Positions 26,794-36,198 of a stretch of DNA of 64,000 nucleotides are shown one piece after another. The DNA comes from Solimonas terrae (GTDB lineage: Bacteria > Pseudomonadota > Gammaproteobacteria > Nevskiales > Nevskiaceae). Within the stretch, counting starts at the first letter, position 1. Each line of letters begins with the position of its first letter. The stretch spans positions 62,001 through 126,000 of the forward strand of contig NZ_JAAMOW010000004.1 in NCBI RefSeq assembly GCF_011067135.1, written 5' to 3'. The translations under genes and the position numbers were made by a program. The notes below the pieces were generated by a model. It was given only the letters and a program-made list of their open reading frames with translations. It was not told where the DNA came from and searched no databases.

Positions 26794-27090
26794 GAGTGTC
26801 TCCCTTTTGCGTTGATGGTGATCGGAAGCGCGGCGGCAAGGTCCACGTCGCCACGGACGCCTGCGGCATCCTTGCACCGCGCCGGCGGCCGAGCCTCACC
26901 CGAACGTGCGACCGTCCGTCTGCTGCACGACAACATTCATCGGTGAGTCCGACTTCTCACCCTTCCAGACGAAGGCCGGAGCGTGCGGAGTGACGACGAT
27001 ACGGGCCAGCCGTCGCCACGTACGACGGTGAGAAGCATCGGGGCGCCGTGATCGGCGTGCGCGGATGCGACAACCATTACAAGGAGAGCC

Positions 27091-29430
27091 ATGATCCGAA
27101 TCGATCGCGTGCGCCGCGCCGGCGCAATTGCCGCGTTGCTGCCGTTGCCGCTGCTGTTCAGCCATCCCGCCGTTGCGGCGGACAGCGCAGACGCTTCCGC
27201 TGCTGCCGCGCCGGCCGCCGCCGCGGCGGCCGATGGTGGCGACGACAACAAGATCGCGGAAATCGTCGTCACCGCCCAGCGTCGCGAAGAGAAGCTGCAG
27301 AAGGTGCCGATCGCCGTGACGGCGATGGATTCGAAGCAGATCGAGAATCGCGGCATCCAGAATGTCGGTGACCTGTCGGCGCTCGCTCCCGGCCTGCAGA
27401 TCAGCAAGACCGCTTCGAACACGACGATCTCGCAGATCACGATCCGCGGCCTGTCGCAGATCAATCCGGCGATCTACTGGGATCCGGCGGTCGGCGTCTA
27501 TGTCGACGGCGTCTACATCGGCAAGGCGCAGGGCGGCATCTTCGACATCGTCGATCTCGAACGCGTCGAAGTGCTGCGCGGTCCGCAGGGCACGCTGTAC
27601 GGCCGCAACACGCTGGCCGGTGCGATCAATCTGATCACGCGGCGTCCGTCCGGTGAATTCGGCGGCTCCGCGAGTCTCGAAGTCGGAAACTACAACGCGA
27701 TCACCGAAAAGGCGTCGATCGATCTGCCGAAGATCGGCATCGTCAGCATGTCGCTGGCGGCGCGGCAGGAGCAGCGCGACGGCTGGGTCAAGACCAGCAA
27801 CGACAGTTCGACCAGCAAACTCAACGACCGCAACAACAACGGCCTGCGCTTCGCTGCCGACTTCGACTTCGCCCCCGATGTGCTCGGTGAATACCGCTAC
27901 GACCGCAGCATCACCAACCAGACGCCGAACTGGGATCAGCTTTATCACGTCGACAACAATCTCGGCTATCCGGGCTTCGACGGCTACGCTTCGCACGATC
28001 GTCTCAAGCATGCCGATCTCGACGCGCCGATGTTCGAGAAAGCCCACATCAGCGGACATGCCTTCACGCTGAACTGGACGCTCGACGACATCAACACGCT
28101 CAAGTCGATCACCGGCTATCGCAAGCTGAGCTGGGACGATTCGCTCGACCTCGACGGTTCGCCCTACGACATCGCATTCACGCAGCGCTTCACCAAGTAT
28201 CACCAGATCTCGCAGGATCTGCAGTGGCTGGGGCACACCGACCAGCTGAACTGGGTCGGCGGCCTGTACTACTTCGGCGACAACGGCGGGACCAACAACC
28301 CTCAGCACTTCTTCAGCCATTCTTCCAACTACGATTCGAGCTACTCGACCAAGACCCACGCCGGCTCGGTCTACGGTCAGCTCGACTACAAGCCGATCGA
28401 TCCGCTGACGCTGAGCGCCGGTCTGCGCTACACGCGCGAGAAGAAGGAACTGGCCCGCACCTTCGGCTGCAATTCGCCGTTCTATCCGGAGTGCACGAAT
28501 TCCGATCCGGCTGCGTTCAACTACCTGATCCCTGCCGGCACCGGCGCGCAGAAAACCTTCCATGCGACCACACCGATGGCGTCGGTCGCCTGGCAGTTCA
28601 CGCCGGACCTCAATGCCTACCTGCGCTACGCCGAGGGTTTCAAGAGCGGGGGCTTCAACGGCGAGTTCAGCGATCCGACGCTGTCGTCCGCCGACAACGT
28701 GGCTGAAACCCAGACGCCGTTCAAACCCGAGAAACAGCGTTCGTACGAGCTCGGAACGAAGTCGACCTGGCTCGACCAGCGCATCGTGCTCAATGCCGCG
28801 GTCTACTACAACAAGGCCAAGGATCTGCAGGAGTCCATCTTCCTCGGCTCCGGCGCGGCCGCGTCGAGCGTGCGCAACGCCGGCAAGGCGACGATCTATG
28901 GCGCCGAGCTGGAAGGTCAGGTCGCGCTCTGGGCCGGATCGCGGCTGGGCTTCAACTACGCCTATCTGCACACCAAGTACGACGAGTTCATCGACGGCGG
29001 TGCCGATGTCGCCGACAACCGCGCGTTCGTCCACGCGCCGAAGAACACCGCGAACCTGTATCTCGACATGCGTCTGGCGCAGCTGGGCTGGGCAGAGCTG
29101 CGCGGCATGGTCGACTACGCGTACACCGATGCGTTCTATACCTACGCCTACCAGCTGACCGGACCGAGCGACGCCGGCTATGACCCGAGCAAGCAGGTGG
29201 CCAGTGATGCGAAGGTGCCGTCGACCGGCCTGCTCAACCTGCGACTGTCGCTGTCGAAAGTGAAGCTCGGCGATGCGGCCAGCGGCGAACTGGCGCTGTG
29301 GTGCCGCAACGTCACCGACAAGGATTCGCCGACCAACTTCATCGATTTCGGGCCGGCGTTCGGCAGCCTCACGGTCGCCAACTTCAACGACCCGCGCACC
29401 TTCGGCGTGACCGGTGTCGTGCGCTGGTAA
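27091..29430 (+). CDS. TonB-dependent outer-membrane receptor (second)
   Basis: 779 residues with AAGGAG before the start. The signal peptide ends near PAVAADSADA. The plug has EIVVTAQRREEKLQKVPIAVTAMDSKQIENRG, ITIRGLSQINPAIYWDPAVGVYVDGVYIGK and VEVLRGPQGTLYGRNTLAGAIN. The barrel ends with FNDPRTFGVTGVVRW, the usual aromatic C-terminus. The 297-bp upstream region, shared with the SDR, holds short inverted repeats (GGTGAG-N8-CTCACC at 26942; CCGTCG-N7-CGACGG at 27010) but not the palindrome found at the first receptor. Substrate unknown. Confidence 0.92.
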   Translation: MIRIDRVRRAGAIAALLPLPLLFSHPAVAADSADASAAAAPAAAAAADGGDDNKIAEIVVTAQRREEKLQKVPIAVTAMDSKQIENRGIQNVGDLSALAPGLQISKTASNTTISQITIRGLSQINPAIYWDPAVGVYVDGVYIGKAQGGIFDIVDLERVEVLRGPQGTLYGRNTLAGAINLITRRPSGEFGGSASLEVGNYNAITEKASIDLPKIGIVSMSLAARQEQRDGWVKTSNDSSTSKLNDRNNNGLRFAADFDFAPDVLGEYRYDRSITNQTPNWDQLYHVDNNLGYPGFDGYASHDRLKHADLDAPMFEKAHISGHAFTLNWTLDDINTLKSITGYRKLSWDDSLDLDGSPYDIAFTQRFTKYHQISQDLQWLGHTDQLNWVGGLYYFGDNGGTNNPQHFFSHSSNYDSSYSTKTHAGSVYGQLDYKPIDPLTLSAGLRYTREKKELARTFGCNSPFYPECTNSDPAAFNYLIPAGTGAQKTFHATTPMASVAWQFTPDLNAYLRYAEGFKSGGFNGEFSDPTLSSADNVAETQTPFKPEKQRSYELGTKSTWLDQRIVLNAAVYYNKAKDLQESIFLGSGAAASSVRNAGKATIYGAELEGQVALWAGSRLGFNYAYLHTKYDEFIDGGADVADNRAFVHAPKNTANLYLDMRLAQLGWAELRGMVDYAYTDAFYTYAYQLTGPSDAGYDPSKQVASDAKVPSTGLLNLRLSLSKVKLGDAASGELALWCRNVTDKDSPTNFIDFGPAFGSLTVANFNDPRTFGVTGVVRW

Positions 29431-29450
29431 GACGTGTCGATGTCATTCGA

Positions 29451-29473
29451 GGCCCGCTTCGGCGGGCCTTTTT
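29451..29473 (+). terminator. Rho-independent terminator after the second TonB receptor
   Basis: 7-bp stem GGCCCGC/GCGGGCC closed by a stable TTCG tetraloop and followed by TTTTT. Confidence 0.93.
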
Positions 29474-29509
29474 CTTGCGCCGCTGCCGGGCCTCGCGCAT
29501 GCTCGACCG

Positions 29510-30214
29510 ATGCGTACGCCCCTGCTTCCGTCGCTGCTCGCCGCCACGCTCGTGCTGGGCGGCTGCCAGTCGTCGCCGCCACTGGCCGATGCCGGCGCGC
29601 CGATGCCCTTCGTCGCCGCGCCGACGTCCGCCGGCATCGTCTACCTGCTGCAGCCCGAGCCGTCGCGCACGACGATCTACGTCTACCGCGCCGGTCGCGC
29701 CGCGCACTTCGGACACAACCACGTCCTGACCGTCCCCCAGCTCGAAGGCTGGGTGCAGGTGCCGGACGACCAGCTCAATGCTGCGCGCTTCTCGCTGCGT
29801 TTCCGGCTCGACCAGCTGCAGGTCGACGATGCCGCGCTGCGCGCCGCGACCGGTGGCGGCTTCAGCACGCCGCGTTCGGCGGACGATATCGCGGGTACGC
29901 AGCACAACATGCTGAAGTCACTCGACGCCGACCACGATCCCTGGGTCGTGCTCAATTCCGTGACGGTGGTCGGCGAATGGCCGGTCGCGGTTGCCGATGT
30001 CGCCGTCACGCTGCACGGGGTGACGCGCGTGCAACGCGTGGTTCTTCATCTGCAGCACACCGCCCGGGAACTCGGCGCACGGGGCAGTCTGGTCGTTCGC
30101 CAGAGCGACTTCGGCATCAAGCCGTTTTCGATCCTCGGCGGCGCGCTTGGCGTCGATGACACGCTGGCGATCGATTTCGATCTGCAATTGCAGGCGATCA
30201 GCCGGACGCCCTGA
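29510..30214 (+). CDS. YceI-like lipoprotein
   Basis: 234 residues. The signal peptide MRTPLLPSLLAATLVLGGC ends in a lipobox, which fixes the start at 29510. The rest resembles a YceI-type lipocalin-like barrel: GRAAHFGHNHVLTVPQLEGWVQV, ARFSLRFRLDQLQVD, GTQHNMLKSLDAD and the C-terminal SDFGIKPFSILGGALGVDDTLAIDFDLQ, the conserved end of the family. YceI proteins bind isoprenoid or other amphiphilic lipids. Its role here is not known. Confidence 0.85.
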   Translation: MRTPLLPSLLAATLVLGGCQSSPPLADAGAPMPFVAAPTSAGIVYLLQPEPSRTTIYVYRAGRAAHFGHNHVLTVPQLEGWVQVPDDQLNAARFSLRFRLDQLQVDDAALRAATGGGFSTPRSADDIAGTQHNMLKSLDADHDPWVVLNSVTVVGEWPVAVADVAVTLHGVTRVQRVVLHLQHTARELGARGSLVVRQSDFGIKPFSILGGALGVDDTLAIDFDLQLQAISRTP

Positions 30215-30380
30215 CGCAAGGGCGGCGCCCGCGGTGCCGGCATCGTGGCTGTTCTGCGCGACCGGGACGCGCAGGCTGGAGAAAGCGAAGAGGGAACGCT
30301 GCCGGCGTTGCGGCCCTGGCGCAGTCGACCGCGATGATGAACGGTGCCGGGTTCTCGAATGATCGGCACATCGGCTGGCG

Positions 30381-30421
30381 CCGTCATCACGCCGATCGAT
30401 CCGCGATCGGCGTGATGACGG
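30381..30421. repeat. Perfect 18-bp inverted repeat between convergent genes
   Basis: CCGTCATCACGCCGATCG (30381-30398) and its exact reverse complement (30404-30421) are separated by ATCCG. It sits 8 bases beyond the stop of the minus-strand RQD-rich gene and 166 bases past the YceI gene. It has no T-tract on either side, so it is an mRNA 3'-end structure or factor-dependent terminator rather than a classical one. The rest of 30215-30380 shows nothing recognisable. Confidence 0.75.
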
Positions 30422-30429
30422 ACAGCGGT

Positions 30430-30909
30430 CTAGTTGTCGTGCGTATCCTGACGGCTTGCGCGGGCATCGTCACGCGCTTTCTTGCGCGTCGCCCGGGCAT
30501 CGGCACGGGTGCTCTGGCGTGCGCTGCTGTCAGCCTTCACGGTGGACCGACGTGCCTTGCGATTGCCCTGGCGTGTGTCCTGGCGTGCCGCGCGTGCGTC
30601 CTGCCGTGCTTTCTGGCGGTCGGCGCTGGTGCCCTGCATGGCGTCCTGGCGTTCGTTGCGAATGTCCTGGCGCGTGTCCTGACGGGCACCGCGGGCATCC
30701 TGACGGGTCTGCTGCCGTGCGTCGCTGTTGGCTGCCGCGGTGTCGTGCCGGCCGGCACGATTGTCCTGTCGTGCGGCCTGCCGCTCGGCTGCGTTTTGCG
30801 CGGCGGTGCTCGATGCCGGGGTGCTCGGCGCCGCAGCATCCTGTGCCCAGCTCATGCCGCTGGCCATCGCCAGCACCGTTGCGCCGACGATCGGTATCCA
30901 TTTGTTCAT
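30430..30909 (-). CDS. Exported Arg/Gln/Asp/Ala-rich low-complexity protein
   Basis: 159 residues. The signal peptide MNKWIPIVGATVLAMASGMSWAQ is clear, and AGGAGG sits six bases before the start. The mature part is built from degenerate RQDxR/ARQDTRQ units (for example ARQDARAARQDTRQGNRKA) with alternating positive and negative charge, predicted helical or disordered. No family is recognised. Possible roles, all speculative: periplasmic chaperone-like or polyanion-binding protein. It is flanked by hairpins on both sides. Confidence 0.75.
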   Translation of the reverse strand: MNKWIPIVGATVLAMASGMSWAQDAAAPSTPASSTAAQNAAERQAARQDNRAGRHDTAAANSDARQQTRQDARGARQDTRQDIRNERQDAMQGTSADRQKARQDARAARQDTRQGNRKARRSTVKADSSARQSTRADARATRKKARDDARASRQDTHDN

Positions 30910-30932
30910 TTGTTCCTCCTGGGGGTGACGGC

Positions 30933-30952
30933 CGCCGATCCGTTGATCGGCG
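30933..30952 (-). promoter_or_regulatory. Hairpin in the 5' leader of the RQD-rich gene
   Basis: 8-bp stem CGCCGATC/GATCGGCG with a four-base loop, 23 bases upstream of the start codon and just above the AGGAGG. The arm sequence recurs in the inverted repeat after the same gene. It could affect translation. Confidence 0.4.
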
Positions 30953-31030
30953 ACGACAACCCGGAAGACTACGCCTGAATCATGAACGGTGCTTAAATGA
31001 ATCCGGCTTGTTACAGACTGTTACGCGGCG

Positions 31031-31894
31031 CTATTCGACGATCGCCGGATGCGCCTGCGTCGGCCCGCCGAGCATCGGTCGGTGCGATGGCGGCTGCCGG
31101 CCTTCATCGTCGATGCCGTACTCCTGGGCGAGCTCGGCGCCGATCAAGACCTGCCCCGATTTTTCCGCGCGCTTGTCATCGCGATAGAGCGCGCCGATCA
31201 CGTGGCCGGTGAATTCCGGCGTCTCGGCGATCTCCCAGAAACCGGCGTATTTGTCCGGTTCGCTGTCCATCACCCGCTTCGTGCGATCGGTGCGCAGCAT
31301 GCCCATCCAGATCGACGCGGTCGCGACATTGTGCGCCTTGAGATCGACGGCCATGTCCTTGGCGAACTTGTCGACGCCGACCTTCTGCGCACCGTATGCC
31401 GGGCCGTGCATGTAACAGCTGGCGCCGAACGACGAAGTGAATGCGATCAGGCCGTTCTGCTTCTCGACCATCATCGGCGCCGCGTACCAGCTGGCGACGT
31501 AGGCCGAGCGCAGGCCGACGTCGAGAATGTCGACCAGCTCGATCGGCTTGGTCCAGAAGCCGCCCTTGTTGATCAGCTCGTCGTGCAGATAGGTCGCGTT
31601 GTTGACGAGGATGTCGACATGACCCTGTTCCTTCCTGATGCGCTCGAAAAGGTTTTTCACGTCGCGGTCGCTGGCATGATCGCAGGCCACGGCGATGCCC
31701 CTGCCGCCGGCCTTGGTCACCTCGTCGGCGGTGCCGCCGATCGTGCCCGGCAGCGCGGCGTCGCCTTCCTTCTGCGAGCGGCCGGTGACATAGACCGTCG
31801 CGCCCAGTGCGCCGAGTGCCAGGGCGATGCCCTTGCCGGCACCGCGCGACGAACCCGTGACCACTGCCACCACGCCTTCCAATGCTCCGCTCAT
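31031..31894 (-). CDS. SDR-family oxidoreductase (DHRS1-like)
   Basis: 287 residues. NAD(P) motif TGSSRGAGKGIALAL, NNATYLHDEL, Ser in AFTSSFGASCYM, and YGAQK as Tyr-x3-Lys. The extra C-terminal 40 residues (EYGIDDEGRQPPSHRPML) and the AYGAQKVGVDKFAKDMAVDLK stretch resemble the DHRS1-type branch. It lies 25 bases after fadD3 on the same strand, so it belongs to the fadD3 operon. The substrate is unknown; a CD-ring or side-chain hydroxyl/keto step is plausible. Confidence 0.88.
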   Translation of the reverse strand: MSGALEGVVAVVTGSSRGAGKGIALALGALGATVYVTGRSQKEGDAALPGTIGGTADEVTKAGGRGIAVACDHASDRDVKNLFERIRKEQGHVDILVNNATYLHDELINKGGFWTKPIELVDILDVGLRSAYVASWYAAPMMVEKQNGLIAFTSSFGASCYMHGPAYGAQKVGVDKFAKDMAVDLKAHNVATASIWMGMLRTDRTKRVMDSEPDKYAGFWEIAETPEFTGHVIGALYRDDKRAEKSGQVLIGAELAQEYGIDDEGRQPPSHRPMLGGPTQAHPAIVE

Positions 31895-31919
31895 GCTTCG
31901 CTCTCCTCGATGTTGCGGA

Positions 31920-33497
31920 TCAGGCCGACGTGCCGGCCTGATCGCTGATGCGTTTGCGCAGTTCGAACTTCATCACCTTGCCGGATGCATTGGTCGGCAG
32001 CGTGTCGGCGATCTCGATGTGGCGCGGGACCTTGTAGTTCGCCATCTGTTCGCGGCACCACGCGATCAAGGCACCTTCGTCCACGCTCTGGCCCGGTCGC
32101 AGCAGCACATAGGCCTTGCCGACTTCGCCCATGCGCGCGTCCGGCACGCCGATCACCGCCACCTGCGCGATCGCCGGATGCGCCGCCATCGTGCGCTCGA
32201 TCTCGGCCGGATAGCAGTTGAAGCCGCCGGCGATGTACATGTCCTTGAGTCGGTCGGTGATGCGCAGATAGCCGCGCACATCGAGATGGCCGACATCGCC
32301 GGTGTGCAGCCAGCCTTCGGCATCGATGGTCTCGGCGGTGGCTTGCGGATCGTCGAGGTAGCCGCGCATGACGTTGTAGCCGCGCACGACGATCTCGCCG
32401 GACTCGCCCGGGCCGAGCGCGCGTCCTTCGCCGTCGACGCAGCGCAGTTCGATGCCGGGAATCGCCTTGCCCGAGGTCAGCGCGATGGTTTCGGCATCGT
32501 CGCCGGCGTCGCAGAGACTGACGATGCCGCAGGTTTCGGTGAGACCATAGCCGGTCAGCACGACTTCGAAGCCGAGTTCGGCGCGAATGCGTTCGATCAG
32601 GCTCGGCGCAATCGCCGCCGCGCCGGTGATCGTCGCGCGCAGCGAGGACAGATCCGTGCTCGCGCGCTGCGGGTCATCGAGCAGGCTGATGAACAGGGTC
32701 GGCGGGCCGGGCAGCACGGATATCCGCTCGGCCTCGATGCGCTTGAGGATGGCGCGCGCGTCGAACACCGCGTGCGGCAGCACCGTCAGCCCGGCGATCA
32801 GGCCGGCCAGCCAGCCCACCTTGTATCCGAACGAATGAAAGAACGGATTGACGATCAGATAGCGATCATCGGACCGCAGGCCGACGCAGGTCGACCACGC
32901 CGCGATCGCGCGCAGGTTCTGCTCGTGCGTCGTCACCACGCCTTTCGGCAGGCCGGTGGTGCCGGAGGTGAACAGCACGTCGAGGCAGTCGTCCGCCTTC
33001 ACCGCATGGCTGCGCGCATCCAGCTCGGCATCGGTGACCGCCTCGCCCCCGGCGAGAAACGCCGGCCAGTCGAGATCATCGGCTTCGGCGTGCTCGATGA
33101 CGACGATCGCGCCCAGCGACGCGGGCCGCTGCGGTGCGAGCATCGTCGGATAATGCTGGCCGAGAAAGCGACCGACCGAGAACAGCACGCGCGCGCCGCT
33201 GCGTTCGAGCACATACGCGGCCTCGTTGCCGCGCATGCGCGTATTGATCGGCACCAGCGCGGCGCCGACGCTGTGGATCGCCAGACCGGCGACGATCCAC
33301 GCCACATTGTTCGGCGACCAGATCGCAACGCGATCGCCGGCCTGCACGCCGAGCGCGATCAGTGACTTCGCGGCGCGCCGGCGCAGCATGTCGAGCTCGC
33401 CGTAGCTGAGCTGCACACCATCCTCGCCGACGACCGCGACGCGATCGCGGAACGTCGCGACGGAGGCGGCGAAGGCTTGTGGGGCGGTTTCGATCAT
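31920..33497 (-). CDS. fadD3: Acyl-CoA synthetase, FadD3-like (HIP-CoA ligase)
   Basis: 525-residue AMP-forming ligase expected to attach CoA to HIP, the CD-ring propanoate left after ring A/B cleavage, committing it to ring degradation. Motifs: phosphate loop LFTSGTTGLPKGV, GYGLTETCG, GWLHTGDVGHLD, ITDRLKDMYIAGGFNCYPAE and the catalytic Lys in NASGKVMK. Segments such as DRVAIWSPNN, NPFFHSFGYKVGWLAGL and ISVLPGPPTLFISLLDDP match remembered actinobacterial FadD3 closely. It is in an operon with HSD-like and flavoprotein genes, divergent from the ipd operon. Confidence 0.88.
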   Translation of the reverse strand: MIETAPQAFAASVATFRDRVAVVGEDGVQLSYGELDMLRRRAAKSLIALGVQAGDRVAIWSPNNVAWIVAGLAIHSVGAALVPINTRMRGNEAAYVLERSGARVLFSVGRFLGQHYPTMLAPQRPASLGAIVVIEHAEADDLDWPAFLAGGEAVTDAELDARSHAVKADDCLDVLFTSGTTGLPKGVVTTHEQNLRAIAAWSTCVGLRSDDRYLIVNPFFHSFGYKVGWLAGLIAGLTVLPHAVFDARAILKRIEAERISVLPGPPTLFISLLDDPQRASTDLSSLRATITGAAAIAPSLIERIRAELGFEVVLTGYGLTETCGIVSLCDAGDDAETIALTSGKAIPGIELRCVDGEGRALGPGESGEIVVRGYNVMRGYLDDPQATAETIDAEGWLHTGDVGHLDVRGYLRITDRLKDMYIAGGFNCYPAEIERTMAAHPAIAQVAVIGVPDARMGEVGKAYVLLRPGQSVDEGALIAWCREQMANYKVPRHIEIADTLPTNASGKVMKFELRKRISDQAGTSA

Positions 33498-33621
33498 GCG
33501 CTGCGAAATAGCCGCGTCTCCAAATCTGAAAGTCCGCGCCAGTGAGGCGGAAGAGAAAGCAGTCCAGTGAACTGCTTTGCCGCCGGACGGCGCGGTTGCC
33601 TGTGCAGGACGTGCATGCTCC

Positions 33622-34389
33622 TCAATCCGCCCACATCAAGTAACCATTGTCGATGCGCATCTCGGCCCCGTTGATGAATTTCGATTCGTCGCTGGCGAGG
33701 AACAGCACCAGATTGGCGATGTCCTGCGGCTGCGCGAAGCGCGCCTGCAATTGCTTCGGGTCCTTTTCGCGCACGTAGGCCGGTGGCGCGCTCTTGTCCT
33801 GATGCAGGTTGAACACCATCGGCGTGGCGATGCCGTCCGGGTGAATCGAATTGCAGCGGATCTTGTAGAGCTTGGCGCGGCAGTGCGCGGCGACGCTGCG
33901 CGTCAGGCCGGCGACCGCTGCCTTCGAAGCGCTGTAGGCGCAGAACGAAGACTGGCCGCCGATGCCGGCCATCGACGACATGTTGACGATCGAGCCGTTC
34001 GGCCGCGACTTCATCGCTTCGAGGCCGTAATGGCAGCCGAGGAAATAGCCGTCTGAATTGACCTTCTGGATCTTCTGCCACAACTCGAGCGTCGTGGTCT
34101 CGATGGTGCCGTAGGCGAGGATCGCGGCATTGTTGACGAGGATGTCGACGCCGCCGAATTTATCCTGCGTGGCGGCGATCACCGCTTTCCAGTCGGCTTC
34201 GGACGAGATGTCGTGACGCACGAACAGCGCGGCATCGCCGATGCTCCTGGCGACCTCGCGGCCGGCTTCCTCGTTGACATCGGTCAGCACGACCTGCGCG
34301 CCTTCGCGCGCCAGCAGCAGGGCGTCTTCCTTGCCGACGCCACTGGCGGCGCCGGTGACGATCGCCACTTTTCCCGAAACACGTCCCAT
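33622..34389 (-). CDS. 3beta/17beta-hydroxysteroid dehydrogenase-like SDR
   Basis: 255 residues, the length of the Comamonas 3beta/17beta-HSD (about 254). It shows GKVAIVTGAASGVG, FVRHDISSEADWKAVIAATQ, VLVNNA-type ILVNNAAIL, NMSSMAGIG, YSASKAAVAGLTRSVAAHCR, IRCNSIHPDGIATPM and LVLFLASDESKFINGAEMRIDNG. The VRHDxSSEADW and NSIHPDGIxTPM blocks are close to the Comamonas enzyme as remembered. It would oxidise the 3- or 17-hydroxyl of steroids with NAD. AGGAG precedes the start. Confidence 0.88.
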   Translation of the reverse strand: MGRVSGKVAIVTGAASGVGKEDALLLAREGAQVVLTDVNEEAGREVARSIGDAALFVRHDISSEADWKAVIAATQDKFGGVDILVNNAAILAYGTIETTTLELWQKIQKVNSDGYFLGCHYGLEAMKSRPNGSIVNMSSMAGIGGQSSFCAYSASKAAVAGLTRSVAAHCRAKLYKIRCNSIHPDGIATPMVFNLHQDKSAPPAYVREKDPKQLQARFAQPQDIANLVLFLASDESKFINGAEMRIDNGYLMWAD

Positions 34390-34427
34390 GCGGATGCTCC
34401 TGTTCTGATCTGGTCGTTGAGGGGTAT

Positions 34428-36137
34428 TCAGGCCGCGGCCTGCAGCGCGTCGACGCCGGCCGCGGCGCGGCCGGCACGGCGGCCGGACCACAGGCAGTCG
34501 GCGATCGACAGACCGCTGATGTACGAATTCGAGGCAATGCCGACGGCGGTGCGGCCGGCGGCGTAAAGGCCGCCGATGTCGCGGCCGTCGGCGTCGATGA
34601 CGGCACCGCTGGCTTCGTTCACGCGCAGGCCGCCGAGCGTGATCGCCGGACACGGAAAGCCGCGATTGCCCGCGGAGATGTCGAGCGCGTAATACGGGCC
34701 GTTCAGCTCCTTGAGCAGCGCGCTGCTCTTGCCGAGCGCATCCTGCTTGCGCCGCGCGCCGTCGTTGTAGCGCTCGATGCTCAGCTGCAGCGCCTCCGGC
34801 GGCAGGCCGATCCTGGTGGCCAGCGCCGCGGCGGTGCCGGCACGCGGTGCACGCAGCATCAGCAGCAGGGCCGGAACGCTCTGGAATGCCCACAGCCCGC
34901 CGAACAGGGCTTCGCGGATCGCCGCGCGTCGCGCGCGCCGGTCGAGAATCAGCCAGGCGCGGCCGTTCTGGTGTTCGCAGATCTGCACGCCGAGCCGGGC
35001 GCCGTAGACCTGCTCGTTGCAGAAGCGTTCACCCTGCGCATTGACGACGATGCCTTCCGGCCAGTGCGTCGGCGGATTGATGAAGCGCCAGGCCGATACC
35101 TTGTCGAGGCGCGCGCCGACCGCACCGACCGACAGGCCGAGCCGGATGCCGCTGCCGTCGCAGCCGGTCGCGCCGAGTCGCGCCGGGGCGAGGAACCGGG
35201 GCGCGTGTTCGGCAACCATCGCGCGATTGAAGATGAAGCCGCCGGTCGTCAGCACCACGCCGCGCTGCGCGCGCACGAACACGGTCCTGGCTTCGGCCAG
35301 TTCGATCGCCAGTGCGCGGGCACGCAGGCGGTCGGCCCAGGCGGCGACGACGTTGTGCACGGCTTCAGCGCGGCGCAGCAGCTTGCGGTGTTGCTGCGCA
35401 GCCCGGGAGCCGGTCGGCAACTGGCGCAGCTCGACGCCAATGACGGTCTGGCTGCTGCGATCGACAATCAGGCGGTGCACGCCGCTCTGCTGCAGGACGC
35501 GGATGCCGAGCGCGTCGACCCGCGCGCGCAGGCGGTCGAACAGGGTCTTGCCGGAAAACAGGCCGGCGCCGCGCGCGCGGTGTCCGCGTGGCACCGGCTC
35601 GGCGACCGCAGCGTATTCCTTCACCGCCTCGTTGCCGGAGTAGTACAGATACGTGCCGTTCTTCGGGTACGAGGTCTTCGGCAGCAGCTTGAGCTTGTCG
35701 GCGTCGGTGTCGAAGGACACGCCGATGCCTTCCAGCCAGGCGATCAGGCCGCGGCTGTCGTCGCAGAAGCGGCGCAGCGCGCCTTCGCTGACGGCGTCGC
35801 CACTTTCCTGCTGCAGATAGCGGAACATGTTGTCCGGCGTGTCGTGGACGCCGGCGCGGCGCTGCTGTTCGGTGCCACCGCCGCCGTAGACGATGCCGCC
35901 GCTGCGCGCGGTCGCACCGCCGCCGTCGAAACGCTCGACGATCAGGGTCCTGGCGCCGCTTTCGCGGGCGGCGATCGCGGCACTGGCGCCGGCGGCGCCG
36001 AACCCGACGACCAGCACGTCGCAGCGCCAGTCCCAGTGCAGTTCGGATTCGCCGTTGATGATGCGCGGGCTGTCGATGCTCAGGGTGCCGTCGGCGGCGG
36101 CAGCGCGCGCGTGGGGCGACGGAACGGACGTGGTCAT
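34428..36137 (-). CDS. FAD-dependent oxidoreductase, KstD/fumarate-reductase type
   Basis: 569-residue flavoprotein. FAD-binding VLVVGFGAAGASAAIAARESGARTLIVE, then GGATARSGGIVYGGGG; a C-terminal block GGLYAAGRTAVGIASNSYISGLSIADCLWSGRRAG binds flavin. It belongs to the family containing KstD and 3-ketosteroid delta4(5alpha)-dehydrogenase (TesI type), but lacks the KstD end motif YGGAGSTLGP, so it is more likely a delta4 dehydrogenase or a ring C/D redox enzyme. The start at 36137 is chosen as the first Met before the conserved fold; its ribosome binding site is poor. Confidence 0.8.
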   Translation of the reverse strand: MTTSVPSPHARAAAADGTLSIDSPRIINGESELHWDWRCDVLVVGFGAAGASAAIAARESGARTLIVERFDGGGATARSGGIVYGGGGTEQQRRAGVHDTPDNMFRYLQQESGDAVSEGALRRFCDDSRGLIAWLEGIGVSFDTDADKLKLLPKTSYPKNGTYLYYSGNEAVKEYAAVAEPVPRGHRARGAGLFSGKTLFDRLRARVDALGIRVLQQSGVHRLIVDRSSQTVIGVELRQLPTGSRAAQQHRKLLRRAEAVHNVVAAWADRLRARALAIELAEARTVFVRAQRGVVLTTGGFIFNRAMVAEHAPRFLAPARLGATGCDGSGIRLGLSVGAVGARLDKVSAWRFINPPTHWPEGIVVNAQGERFCNEQVYGARLGVQICEHQNGRAWLILDRRARRAAIREALFGGLWAFQSVPALLLMLRAPRAGTAAALATRIGLPPEALQLSIERYNDGARRKQDALGKSSALLKELNGPYYALDISAGNRGFPCPAITLGGLRVNEASGAVIDADGRDIGGLYAAGRTAVGIASNSYISGLSIADCLWSGRRAGRAAAGVDALQAAA

Positions 36138-36198
36138 GGACGCGAGGGCGGGGATGGGAGCCTTCGCATTATTTCGATCGCGGCGCCCCGATCTTCGT

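Noticed and set aside
26896-29034. 712-codon minus-strand open frame
   Set aside because: Antisense to the second TonB receptor; no recognisable domain.
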